From Galeruca laticollis (taxonomy: Eukaryota > Arthropoda > Insecta > Coleoptera > Chrysomelidae): DNA of 64,000 nucleotides. The position numbers and the translations under genes were made by a program. Positions within the stretch are counted from its first letter, which is position 1. Every line of letters starts with the position of its first letter. Of the stretch, positions 32,496 through 42,154 are shown in pieces. The DNA is taken from assembly GCA_963921935.1 (NCBI GenBank), contig OY998175.1, positions 225,578,122-225,642,121 of the forward strand. Direction: 5' to 3'. The notes below the pieces were generated by a model. It saw only the letters and a list, made by a program, of their open reading frames with translations, ran no database searches and was not told the DNA's origin.

Positions 32496-34632
32496 AGAAG
32501 AAGAAGAAGATGATGAAGAATAAGACTTCAGCACACCATCAATTGCTTTGCTAGCAGTTATTTCAACATACTTATTCTACAGAAGTTTACTGTCTTCTAT
32601 TGCTCCCTCTTGAGGAGTCTCGCGAGTGACTTTAATAGAGGTGATTTGATCCTGTGTCTCAGCTATCCTCGTTATCAACAAGTCATACTCCTCGCCTTTT
32701 TAGTGTTTCTTTAACAGACATATGAGTTGCATTGTTAAATGCACCAAATATATCCAGTAATGCGCACATTACGATTTCTTTGTTGTCCAGAGGTTTCTGG
32801 ATGATTTCAGTCAAGTGATACAGAGTAGTCTGGGTTGATAGACCCGCTTTGTAAGCATGCTGACATTTATGAAGTGGTGTATTCTCCAGATTCTCTGTTC
32901 TTATGTAGTTATCCACTACTTTCTCCATCGTTTTAAGTAAGAAACGATGTTAGGCGGATGGGTCTAAAAGATTGGGGATCAGTCCCTACTTTTGGTATGA
33001 AAGTTACCCTTGTCCTTCTCCATTTTATAGGTATTAGATACACTGCTAGATTGCTTCTTGTAATCTTCAGCAGGCGAGGAAAAATCTCCTCTATCCTTTT
33101 CTGCAGGAGTGCTGGAAATATTCCATCAACTCCTGATTTATACATTTGAAAGGTAGTTATTGCCAATTCTAACCATTGTCTGGTAAATATTTTATTAGCC
33201 TTGATCCAATCCTCCTTGCGAGATTTTTTGGTGTAATCCATTGCTTGTTGTAAGTCCACTACCTGGAAAGAGGTTTTAAGATGAAGAATCGATAGTTCCT
33301 CTTCACCTTCCGTGTATGATCCGTCTGGCTTTTTCGGCAACACTGTAGACCTTTTGTAGTAAGTGGAAGTAATATTTTCACATTAGCTTGAAAGTTAAGC
33401 CTTTTGGATAATGAGTAAGCTTCTCAGAGTACCCTTGCCAATTACCGTCTCGTTTGGCTCTACTAAAAAGTACATGGACCTCTTTCCTGAGGTTTGACAG
33501 GTTCTCATTCCACCAAGGAACAACATTGTCTGGTCGAGCTTTTGACAGTGGGCAGCTGGAATGAAAAGTTGCTATTATTGACTCACTGATCTGTTTGACT
33601 GTTTGTTCCAGGTCGTACTGCTGATGGTTTACCTAATTTACGTCGACTTGTTCCAAATTGGACTTGTAAAGAGACCAATTAGTATTTATAGAATTTCGAA
33701 TTGAAGGAATCGAGATGTTATTTCCCTCTCTTCTAAATTCGATGATCCTATGGTTAGAAATTGATGGCTTGTCCATCACCCTCCAGGCTTTTACATTTCT
33801 TTTAGCAGCAACATTAACTACTGTTACGTCCAAGACCTCTACTCTTCCTCTCGTGAAAAAAGTAGGGGTTGTCCCAAGATCACAATAAAAGTGTGTTTAA
33901 AGGATCCTATCATCGCAAATATAATTTTTATCAATATCCCACGCCAGGAAACAGACTATAGTATTTTATTTTTCTCGTAAACATTTTTTTTAAATTTTCC
34001 AAAAAGTATCTAATAAACCAATCCACAATAAAAGCCGTTTTATTCGTTGATCAATTCGGAGGATGTACACCCTTATATATAAAGCAGCAATCGTTCAAAG
34101 TGGTGTCAAGTAAGAGTTTGGAGAGTTCTTTTTAAATCTACTAAGTGAATTGGGTTTAAAGTCGACAAAAGAGCACAAAAACTTACCCCGACGAGAGAAA
34201 ATAATTCATTGAAAAAGGAGGATTTGATTACCAATTATTTTAAGAGCCAAGAATATGTTCGGGTAACATACAAGATTGATGAAACCCAAAATAAATCTTT
34301 ATATACTCATATGATGAAAAGGAGAAACGTTGAAATTTATTGGTTCGGTAAATTAATAGAAAACAGGGAGAGTACTGGCTCAATGAGAAAAATAAAAAAT
34401 AAAATTAATTACAAAAGAAAATAGTAAAAAAAGTGTGTAGAAAAGCATAAATACTACTTACAGTCGATAATAATATATACAGAGTTTCTCTAATAAGATA
34501 TTGTTAAATCTTTTTTATACTGCAGGTACAGAATCCACAGCCAACAGTCTACCGAGAGCAGAACATTATTACGCAACATCAGATGGTCATCAACTGAATT
34601 GTATTTCTCAAATACCTGGAACAAACAAACAG
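16072..34632 (+). CDS. Sidestep-like Ig-superfamily receptor, 3' half (five exons)
   Basis: Exons 16072-16358, 16470-16806, 17221-17376, 17620-17802 and 34526-34632 all have AG/GT borders and join in matching phases (0, 1, 1, 1), giving one continuous frame. The product in order is a last Ig domain, an FN3-like domain, one membrane helix, and a cytoplasmic tail. Family recognition rests on the pattern (Y)APVC, WQFNNS, DYGTLTC..N..GRQ.EPC.F in the Ig domain and the ECRAGYDGG...VYAENAKG block in FN3, both typical of insect Sidestep proteins. These are surface receptors that pair with Beat proteins in axon guidance. The N-terminal Ig domains are off the left edge or unseen, and the last exon(s) lie beyond 34632. 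The last intron shown is 16.7 kb and packed with repeats. The paralogue cannot be named. Confidence 0.88.
16470..16806 (+). CDS. Sidestep-like exon: FN3-like domain
   Basis: 337 nt, acceptor ATTTTGCAG, donor GTAAGT. Encodes the membrane-proximal domain with VECRAGYDGGLPQRFVLE and LRIVVYAENAKGTSE. NCT, NQS and NQT are potential glycosylation sites. The 111 bp intron upstream is very short. Confidence 0.9.
17221..17376 (+). CDS. Sidestep-like exon: transmembrane segment
   Basis: 156 nt. Encodes a ~23-residue hydrophobic helix (LLTGSLLTLGLAVLVIVVIA) followed by the stop-transfer RRKRE. Acceptor TTGTTATTACAG, donor GTAAGT. Confidence 0.92.
17620..17802 (+). CDS. Sidestep-like exon: cytoplasmic tail, part 1
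   Basis: 183 nt. Encodes SMLEINTGDNRYVVAYTLKP and a Pro/Ser-rich stretch ending PDILNTPR. The donor GAG|GTGAGT is strong. If the intron is retained, translation adds a short Cys-rich tail and stops at 17871-17873. Confidence 0.88.
17975..18627. repeat. 30 bp minisatellite, block 2
   Basis: Same unit and same orientation as block 1, in the next large intron of the gene. Copies are more diverged. The block is broken at 18628 by the BEL/Pao insertion. Confidence 0.92.
18633..18939 (+). repeat. BEL/Pao 5' LTR
   Basis: 307 bp, differing from the 3' LTR by a small number of substitutions and short indels; its first bases read TATTCGTG against TGTTCGTG in the 3' copy. It ends CGTCCCGAACA. Confidence 0.92.
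19219..19512 (+). repeat. Tandem duplication in the BEL leader (~151 bp offset)
   Basis: A segment beginning GTGTTTTT(A/C)TTTGATTAAT is present twice in direct succession, from ~19219 and ~19370, nearly identical. It lies between the 5' LTR and gag. Confidence 0.9.
19790..22204 (+). pseudogene. BEL/Pao Gag, protease and start of RT
   Basis: A 708-codon frame (19790-21916) ends at a TAG after AFMR, and the same frame then continues to 22204. Gag has the DUF1759-like core (LPKIDLPKFSGDVKEFASFL, residues ~123-142). Imperfect Cys/His knuckles follow (CKQNHTIYKC, CFKQ-like, CRACKSKTHH). A DUF1758-type aspartic protease has AILDCGSQTSFI, where the active-site triplet reads DCG. After the TAG, the RT palm begins (RVVFNASAK, CADIKQMYRMI). 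The polyprotein would build the particle and mature it. Confidence 0.9.
22230..24530 (+). pseudogene. BEL/Pao RT, RNase H and integrase
   Basis: A frameshift near 22204-22230 moves into this frame, which is open except for a TAG at 23469-23471 where the family has Gln. RT: YGVTSSPFLALRTLHQLA, then the YIDD catalytic box (near 22380). RNase H: HGFCDASERGYACVLYLR and the AWSDSQIVLHWI block. Integrase: HHCC finger (HENLHAG, CIRCW), then the DDE residues in DFGGPFYI, CDNGTNFTGAARE and NGLWEAGIKS. The integrase C-terminus is missing because the 3' LTR starts immediately after GHFLHMAGE. Confidence 0.92.
24518..24823 (+). repeat. BEL/Pao 3' LTR
   Basis: 306 bp, TG...CA termini (TGTTCGTG ... CCCGAACA), followed by AACTG. 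It directly abuts truncated integrase coding sequence. Confidence 0.94.
24836..25935. repeat. 30 bp minisatellite, block 2 continued
   Basis: The same unit resumes after the BEL insertion and decays by about 25.7 kb, with a last cluster near 25830-25935. Confidence 0.9.
25936..27839. other. Intronic sequence with a foldback and a possible small exon
   Basis: Mostly featureless AT-rich DNA. An imperfect ~100 nt hairpin lies at 26943-27042. At 27121-27234 an ATG-led 38-codon frame (ending KSKRKVRKLGK) runs to a GTATGA donor-like site. It could be a first exon of a transposon or unknown transcript; I do not recognise the protein. Confidence 0.35.
27840..29890. repeat. 85 bp satellite array, main block
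   Basis: About 24 diverged monomers of ~85 bp. The core contains GATAGATGCCGCTATTGTTC, GGGAAC-GAAGTGGCG and CTATCGGGAAATTCTTGAAC. From ~28560 to ~29215 a four-monomer block (~340 bp) is repeated with few changes, so a higher-order unit exists. Confidence 0.93.
29891..30477. mobile_element. Unidentified ~0.58 kb insertion in the satellite
   Basis: Sequence unlike the satellite breaks the array. Both edges share weakly inverted words (GTGGTCACTG, GGCGACC, ATAAATCGC). No clean target duplication or ORF is seen, and part of a monomer is missing at the junction. Confidence 0.4.
30478..30815. repeat. 85 bp satellite array, distal block
   Basis: About four further monomers follow the insertion, increasingly diverged toward 30815. 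Confidence 0.88.
31100..33850 (-). pseudogene. Decayed non-LTR retrotransposon (R1/LOA-like, with RNase H)
   Basis: Fragments on the minus strand read in the order of an ORF2. Endonuclease end (WRVMDKPSISNHRIIEF, ~33780). RT start (GVDGIFPALLQ, FRPIRLTSF, 32933-33343). RT middle (HKCQHAYKAGLSTQTTLYHL and the A-motif region DIFGAFNNATH, where the family has D..GAFD; 32683-32928). RNase H remnants (HSDSQS and INSKLVWECRNKL near 31650-31760). A C-terminal finger (YCGGE.ETPDHLVLRC near 31260-31340). Multiple frameshifts and stops make it clearly dead. Clade assignment is from motif style only. Confidence 0.75.
32310..32522 (+). mobile_element. 3' end of an RTE-type non-LTR element with (GAA)n tail
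   Basis: The + strand reads PQKRWVDDIKKVAGKNW...QEWTTMD, the usual C-terminus of an insect endonuclease-RT family, then a GAA-rich tail (32463-32520). AGACTTCAGC occurs on both sides (32300-32309, 32523-32532), a 10 bp target duplication. It is a 5'-truncated insertion into the decayed minus-strand element. Confidence 0.85.
33851..34525. other. Intron end, no recognised feature
   Basis: A 71-codon frame at 34209-34424 (+) is Lys/Asn-rich and unrecognised. The segment ends in the pyrimidine-rich tract before TACTGCAG. Confidence 0.4.
34526..34632 (+). CDS. Sidestep-like exon: cytoplasmic tail, part 2
   Basis: 107 nt, acceptor TATACTGCAG, donor CAG|GTTAAT. Entered in phase 1, it completes the Gly codon left by the exon at 17802 and reads TESTANSLPRAEHYYATSDG onward to NKQ, leaving in phase 0. 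It has no internal stop only in this frame context. Confidence 0.75.
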
Positions 34633-35170
34633 GTTAATATATTTATACTTTATAGTAAAACCATAAATTATTGAGAGTTCACGGGCTCTATGACGGTTAA
34701 AATGTCGACATTATAGGTGTGGGTATTCATTTTAGAGAGTTAAAAACTAACAAAAATAAATGTTTACAGGCTAAATTTTTCGTCACACTGTTGCAGACTT
34801 ACGACTGACAATAGAAAGTTTCTACATACAGTGTGTCTCAAAAAGTTTTGTACAAGGTGGGCAAATAAGCGAGCTACGCGGCTGTATCTCAGAAACTAAT
34901 GATCGTAGATAGTCACGGTAAAAAAATTTGTAGGTAAAGTGGGCAAGGGAAAAGTCTGGAATTTATTTTCAAGTTTCCAAGATAGCTGCCAGTGGGCGTT
35001 TCCACCATCTTGAATTACATAAAGTTACGTTTTTTGCAATTTTCCCCAATGAATGTAACAAAAAAGTATTTGCGTTTTAATGTTAACTTAACTTAACTCT
35101 TCAATGATACCAAATGTATCCAAATCCATTAAGCCGTTTCGAAGTTAAGGCATTTATTTAAAACCACATG

Positions 35171-35235
<65 letters not shown>

Positions 35236-35587
35236 GAATGGTACAAATGAGGTCTAATTTTCTCGTATTTTCATATAGTAAGATACAATGAGGGTCCACT
35301 TTGGTCTTTGAGGGTCGGACCCCGATTGTCTTTACGATGTAAAGATACAATCAGGGACAGCCGAACATTGCCGATCGGTTAATGTAACATGCGCACACGG
35401 GTGTTAATAAAAGAGTAAAACCATTTTATCGAGTGGTTTTGAAACGGTTTTAATGAACGGTGCGGTCGTATCGCTTTCCGCATTTAGACGATAGAGGTCG
35501 CTGTTCATTCTTAATAAACAATGGAATTATTAACCAGATGTTTTTTATCTATCTATGGAATTAGGTAAATTACCTAGGTCACCGAAA
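34633..35587. other. Unassigned, with an (AT)n microsatellite
   Basis: 35173-35232 is a pure AT microsatellite. The rest has no coding signal. The GTGTGTCTCAAAAAGTTTTG-type start near 34830 resembles a MITE edge but no partner end was found. Confidence 0.45.
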
Positions 35588-38500
35588 TTACTAAAAATTA
35601 TCCAAAAATTACCAATAAATACCAAAATTACTAATAAATACCAAGATTTACAAAAATAACTAAAAATCACCAAAATTACCAATAAATACGAAAAATTACC
35701 AAAATTACTAAAAATTGGCATTACTCACCAAAACTACCAAATATAATCAATATTACCAACAAATAACAAAAATCACCAATAATTACCAAGAAATACCAAA
35801 AAATACTAGGATTACCAAAAATTACCAGAAATTACCAAAAATTTCCAGATATTACCAAAAAATTACTAAAAAGTACCAAAATCACCATGATATTACCAAA
35901 AAACACTAAAATTACAAAATATAATCAAAATTACCAGTATATTCCAAAAATATTTCCGAAAATTATCCATAAAATACCAAAAATATCAAAAATCGCCAGG
36001 AATTTCTAAAAATAACCAAAAATTATCAAAAACTAACAAAAAGCAACAGAAATCAACAAAAATTGACAAAAATTAACAAAAATCACCAAATATTAACAAA
36101 AATCACCAAATATTACCAAAAAATTACCAAAAATTAACAATAAACTTCAAAATTGGTAAAAATTACAATCACCAAAATTACCAAATATAATCAAAATCAC
36201 GAAAAAAACTAAACATTACCAAACATTAAAATTGCCAAAAATTACCAAAATTTCAAAAAATACCAAAAATTTACAAAAATTTACAAAAATTAACAGAAAT
36301 TAACAAAAATTGACAAATATTACCAAAAATTACCAAAAATTACCAAAAATTACCAAAAATTACCAAAAATTACCAAAAATTACCAAAAATTACCAAAAAT
36401 TACCAAAAATTACCAAAAATTACCAAAAATCACCAAAATTTAAAAAAAGTTACCAAAAATTGACAAAAAGTGACAAAAAACAACAAAAACTCACAAAAAT
36501 TAACAAAAACCACCAAAAATTACCAAAAATTATCAAAAATTACCAAAAATTGACAAAAACTACCAAAAATCACCAAAAATTCACAAAAATTAACAAAAAT
36601 TAACAAAAATTAACAAAAATTAACAAAAACTAACAAAAATCAACAAAAATCAACAAAAATTACCAAAAATCACTAAAATTTCAAAAAATTTCAAAAAATT
36701 ATCAAAAATTACCAAAAATTACCAAAAACTAACAAAAAGCAACAGAAATCAACAAAAATTAACAAAAATCACCAAATATTAACATAAATCACCAAATATT
36801 ACCAAAAAACTACCAAAAATTAACAATAAACTCGAAAATTACCAAAATTGGTAAAAATTACAGAAAATTACCAAAAATTGACAAAAAGTAACAAAAACCT
36901 ACAAATATTAACAAAAATCATCAGAAATTAACAAAAATTGACCAATATTAGGAAAAATTACCAAAAATTGCCAAAAATCACCCAAAAATCACCAAAATTT
37001 CAAAAAACTACCATAAATTGACAAAAATTAACAAAAACCAACAAAAATTCACAAAAATTAACAAAAATCACCAAAAATTAACAAAAATTACCGAAATTTA
37101 AAAAAAATCACCAAAAATTGAAAAAAATTACCAAAAATCACCAAAATTTAAAAAAATTACCAAAAATTGACAAAAATTAACAAAAAATAACAAAAATTTA
37201 CAAAAATCATCAAAAATTACCAAAAATTATCAAAAATTACCAAAATTACCAAAAATTAACAAAAACTACCAAAAATCACTAAGATTTCAAAAAATTACCA
37301 AAAAGTACCAAAAAATACCAAAAATCACCAAAAATTACCAAAAATCACCAAAAAATCACCAAAAATTGCCAAAACTTGCAAAAATTAACAAAAAGCAACA
37401 GAAATCAACTAAAATTGATAAAAATAATCGGAAATCACCAAATATTAACAAAAATCACCAAATATTACCAAAAAATTACCAAAAACTAACAATAAACTCC
37501 AAAATTACCTAAATTGGTAAAAATTACAGAAAATCACCAAAATTACCAAATATAATCAAAATCACAAAAAATAACTAAATATTACCAAACATTAAAATTA
37601 CCAAAAATTGACAAAAATTAACAAAAATTTACAAAAATTAACAAAAATCAACAAAAATTGACCAATATTACGAAAAATTACCAAAAATTGCCAAAAATCA
37701 ACAAAAACCACCAAAATTTCAAAAAATTACCATAAATTGACAAAAATTATCAAAAACCAACAAAAATTCACAAATATTTACAAAAATTAACAAAAATCAC
37801 CAAAAATTACCAAAAATTACCAAAATTTAAAAAATCACCAAAAATTGACAAAAATTACCAAAAATTGACGAAAATTAACAAAAATTACCAAAAATCACTA
37901 AAATCTCAAAAAATAACCAAAAATTACCAAAAGTTACCAAAAATTACCAAAAATCACCAAAAATTACCAAAAAGCACTAGAATCTCAAAAAATAACCAAA
38001 AATTACCAAAAGTTACCAAAAATTACCAAAAATAACCGAAAATTGACGAAAATTAACAAAAATTCACCCAAATTACCAAGGATTACCAAATGTTACCAAA
38101 AATCACCAAAAATCACCTAAAATCACCAGAATTACCAAAAATTGGCAAAAATTTTAAAAAAAACTAACAAAAATAACCAAGAATTACCAAAAATTACCAA
38201 AATTTCAAAAAATTACCAAAAATTACCAAAAATTGACAAAAACTAACAAAATCTACAAAAATCACCAAGAATTACCAAAAAGTACCAAAATTTCCAAAAA
38301 TTACCACAAATTAACAAAAACTAACAATAAGTGACAAAAATTAACAGAAATTAACAAAAATCACCAACAATCACCAAAAAAATACCAATAAACTCCTAAA
38401 TTACCAAAACTGGCAAACATTAAAGAAAATTACCTAATATAATCAAAATTACTAAATATTATCAAACATCAAAATTACCAATAATTAACAAAAATTACCA

Positions 38501-38764
38501 TTATTTAACAAAAATTACCATTAATTAACAAAAATTAACAGAAATTAACAAAAATTAATAGAAATTAACAAAAATCAACAAAAACTATCAGAAACTAGCA
38601 GAAACCACCAAAAATTAATAAACATCAACATTATCAAGAAATACCAAAAATTAGCAAAAATAACCAAATTACCAATTAATACGAAAAATTACCAAAATTA
38701 GCAAAAATTACAGAAAATCACCAAAATTACCAAATATAATCAAAATCACCAAAATTACTGAATA
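35588..38764. repeat. 10 bp minisatellite (TTACCAAAAA), main block
   Basis: Hundreds of copies of a 10-mer with common variants (TAACAAAAAT, TCACCAAAAA). The most regular stretch is 36320-36430. The strand is A/C-rich with almost no G. It yields pseudo-ORFs of the NYQKLPKITK type on the + strand, which are not genes. Confidence 0.97.
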
Positions 38765-39267
38765 CAGGGCTTTTAGTGAAGTCCTTTTTTTCCCTTAAAG
38801 TCCCTTTTTTGTGATAGGAGGAGCATATTGAGATAACCCCCAATTATGTAAAACCTGACGGGGCTTTTACCTTTTTGGAAAAAGCTTTTATTTTATATAA
38901 TAATATTTAGTCAAGTACCAAAATACTAGAGAGTGACTAATGCCTGAGTTATAAGTCGGTGCCATGAGATACTGAACCGAAAATACCCTAACATAATAAA
39001 GGTAACTATCGCGAGACCTCCAAATTAGTAGAGGTAGCAGTGAATTCGCACAATTATTGCCTCTGTGGTATGGTATTTTCACTTTAGTATCGCAAAGAAC
39101 TGACTGAATCGCGGTGTTAGTCACTCTCTAGTATTTTGATACTCACTAAGTATTACCGGTCTTATTAGAAAACTCGATCAAGGATTCCTTGTTGATATAA
39201 TTAGTTAACAATTCGTGTAAAATTTTTGATTTCGGGATTTTTTAACTAGAAACTTAAAATTTCATGA
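38765..39267 (+). mobile_element. Truncated left end of hAT element, copy A
   Basis: Starts CAGGGCTTTTAGTGAAGTCC like the full element at 42155 and stops abruptly at TTTCATGA, where the 10 bp array resumes. It contains the nested MITE. Confidence 0.9.
38908..39149. mobile_element. Nested MITE with ~30 bp TIRs (first copy)
   Basis: CAAAATACTAGAGAGTGACTA near the left and its inverted partner at the right define a ~235 bp non-coding unit. The same unit occurs in copy B (~40649-40890) and in the full element (~42342-42575), so it was inserted before the amplification. Confidence 0.75.
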
Positions 39268-40441
39268 TTACCAACAAAAAACACCAAAAAACACCAAACT
39301 TGCCAAAAATTACCAAGAAATACCAAAAATTACCAAGATTACCAAAATTTACCAAAAATTACCAAAATTACCAAAAATTTTCCAAAAATTACTAAAAATC
39401 ACCAAAAATTACTAAAAAGTACCAAAATCACCAGAAATCACCACGATATTCTAAAAATCACCAAAAACTACAAAAAATTACCAAAACCACCAAAAATCAA
39501 TAAAATTACAAAATATAATCAAAATTGCCAGTATATTCCAAAAATATTTCCAAAAATTATCCATAAAATACCAATAATATCAAAATTACCAAAAATCACC
39601 AGGAATTTCTAAAAATTACCAAACATTAACAAAAACTAACAAAAATTGACCAACACTTACAAAAATTAACAAAAATCACCAAATATTACCTAAAAATTAA
39701 TAAAAATCACCAAATATTACCAAAAATTACCAATAAACTCCAAAATTACCAAAATTGGCAAAAATTACAGAAAATCACCAAAATTACCAAATCTAATCAA
39801 AATTACTAAATATCATCAATCATCAAAATTACTAAAAACATTACCAAAAATTACCAAAAATTAACATTAACCAACTATAATTAACAGAAATTAACAAAAA
39901 CTAACACAAATTAACAAAAATCACCAACAATCACCAAAAAAATAACAAAAATTACCAATAAACTCCAAAATTACCAAAACTGGCAAAAATTACAGTAAAT
40001 CACCAAAATTACCAAATATAATCAAAATCACTAAAGTTATTAAATGTTATCAAACATCAAAATTACCCAAAATTACCAAAAATTACCAAAAACTACCAAA
40101 AACCACCAAAAATTTCCAAAAATTACCAAAAATTACCAAAAATTACCAAAAAGTACTAAAAATTACCAAAAATTATCAAAAATCACAAAAATTACAAAAA
40201 TTACCAAAAACTACCAATAATTAACAAAAATTACCTATGATTAACAAAAATTAACAGAAATTAACAAAAATTAAATAAAACGAACAAAAACTCCCAAAAA
40301 TCAATAAACTCCAAAATTATCAAGAAATACTAAAAATTTGCAAAAATAACCAAATTACCAATTAATACGTAAAATTACCAAAATTAGCAAAAATTACAGA
40401 AAATCACCAAAATTACCAAATATAATCAAAATTACTAAATA

Positions 40442-41008
40442 CAGGGCTTTTAGTGAAGTCTCTTTTTTTCGATGGTCCCTTAAAGTCCCTTTTTTGGAAT
40501 TTAGTCCCTAAAGTCCCTTTTTTGGAATTTAGTCCCTAAAGTCCCTTTTTTGTGATAGGAGGAGCATATTGAGATAATCCCCAATTATGTAAAACCTGAC
40601 GGGGCTTCTACCTTTTTGGAAAAAGCTTTTATTTTATATAATAATATTTAGTCAAGTACCAAAATACTAGAGAGTGACTAATGCCTGAGTTATAAGTGGG
40701 TGCCATGAGATACTGAACCGAAAATACCCTAACATAATAAAGGTAACTATCGCGAGACCTCCAAATTAGTAGAGGTAGCAGTGAATTCGCACAATTCTTG
40801 CCTCTGTGGTATGGTATTTTCACTTTAGTATCGCAAAGAACTGACTGAATCGCGGTGTTAGTCACTCTCTAGTATTTTGATACTCACTAAGTATTACCGG
40901 TCTTATTAGAAAACTCGATCAAGGATTCCTGGTTGATATAATTAGTTAACAATTCGTGTAAAATTTTTGATTTCGGGATTTTTTAACTAGAAACTTAAAA
41001 TTTCATAA
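40442..41008 (+). mobile_element. Truncated left end of hAT element, copy B
   Basis: Nearly identical to copy A but with two extra GTCCCTAAAGTCCC repeats near its start, as in the full-length element (which has one). Confidence 0.9.
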
Positions 41009-42154
41009 TTACCAACAAATAACAAAAAACACCAAAAAACACCAAACTTGCCAAAAATTACCAAGAAATACCAAAAATTACCAAGATTACCAAAATTTAC
41101 CAAAATTTACCAAAAATCACCAAAATTACCAAAAATACAAAAAATTACCAAAAATTACTAAAAATCACCAAAAATTACTAAAAAGTACCAAAATCACCAG
41201 AAATCACCACGATATTCTAAAAATCACCAAAAACTACAAAAAATTACCAAAACCACCAAAAATCAATAAAATTACAAAATATAATCAAAATTGCCAGTAT
41301 ATTCCAAAAATATTTCCAAAAATTATCCATAAAATACCAATAATATCAAAATTACCAAAAATCACCAGGAATTTCTAAAAATTACCAAACATTAACAAAA
41401 ACTAACAAAAATTGACCAACACTGACAAAAATTAACAAAAATCACCAAATATTACCTAAAAATTAATAAAAATCACCAAATATTACCAAAAATTACCAAT
41501 AAACTCCAAAATTACCAAAATTGGCAAAAATTACAGAAAATTACCAAATATAATCAAAATTACTAAATATCATCAATCATCAAAATGACTAAAAACATTA
41601 CCAAAAATTACTAAAAATTACCTACAATTACCAAAAATTAACAAAAACCAACAATAATTAACAGAAATTAACAAAAACTAACACAAATTAACAAAAAATA
41701 ACAAAAATCACCAACAATCACCAAAAAAATACCAAAAATTACCAATAAACTCCAAAATTACCAAAACTGGCAAAAATTACAGTAAATCACCAAAATAACC
41801 AAATATAATCAAAATCACCAAAGTTATTAAATGCAAACATCAAATTTACCAAAAATTACCAAAAATTACCAAAATTACCAAAAAGTACCAAAAATTACCA
41901 AAAGTTATAAAAAATCACAAAAATTACCAAAAACTACCAATAATTAACAAAAATTAACAGAAATTAACAAAAATTAAATAAAACGAACAAAAACTAACAA
42001 AAACTCCCAAAAATTAATAAACTCCAAAATTATCAAGAAATACTAAAAATTTGCAAAAATAACAAAATTACCAATTAATACGTAAAATTACCAAAATTAG
42101 CAAAAATTACAGAAAATCACCAAAATTACCAAATATAATCAAAATTACTAAATA

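Larger units (their letters stand above)
17803..34525 (+). other. 16.7 kb intron of the sidestep-like gene
   Basis: It is bounded by GTGAGT and TACTGCAG. It contains the minisatellite, BEL/Pao element, 85 bp satellite and a decayed non-LTR element described separately. The inference that this is one intron rests on the phase match and the plausible tail sequence on both sides. Confidence 0.75.
38765..42154. repeat. ~1.7 kb higher-order tandem repeat (hAT end + 10 bp array)
   Basis: Copies of the hAT left end begin at 38765, 40442 and 42155 (spacing 1677 and 1713). The same junction into the 10 bp array (ACCAACAAA..., CACCAAACTTGCC) follows copies A and B, and the array segments between align with each other. 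This is a tandem segmental duplication, not independent insertions. Confidence 0.85.

Noticed and set aside
35173..35470. Similarity between the region after the 35.2 kb AT run and 60.7-61.0 kb (both with GACCCC-type words)
   Set aside because: Shared words are short and scattered; I could not align them convincingly.
35715..36603. + strand ORFs of NYQKLPKITK type (also 45419-45637)
   Set aside because: Translations of the 10 bp array, not proteins.
38888..40865. Two near-identical 78-residue minus-strand ORFs
   Set aside because: They lie in the nested MITE and are identical only because the whole unit was duplicated.
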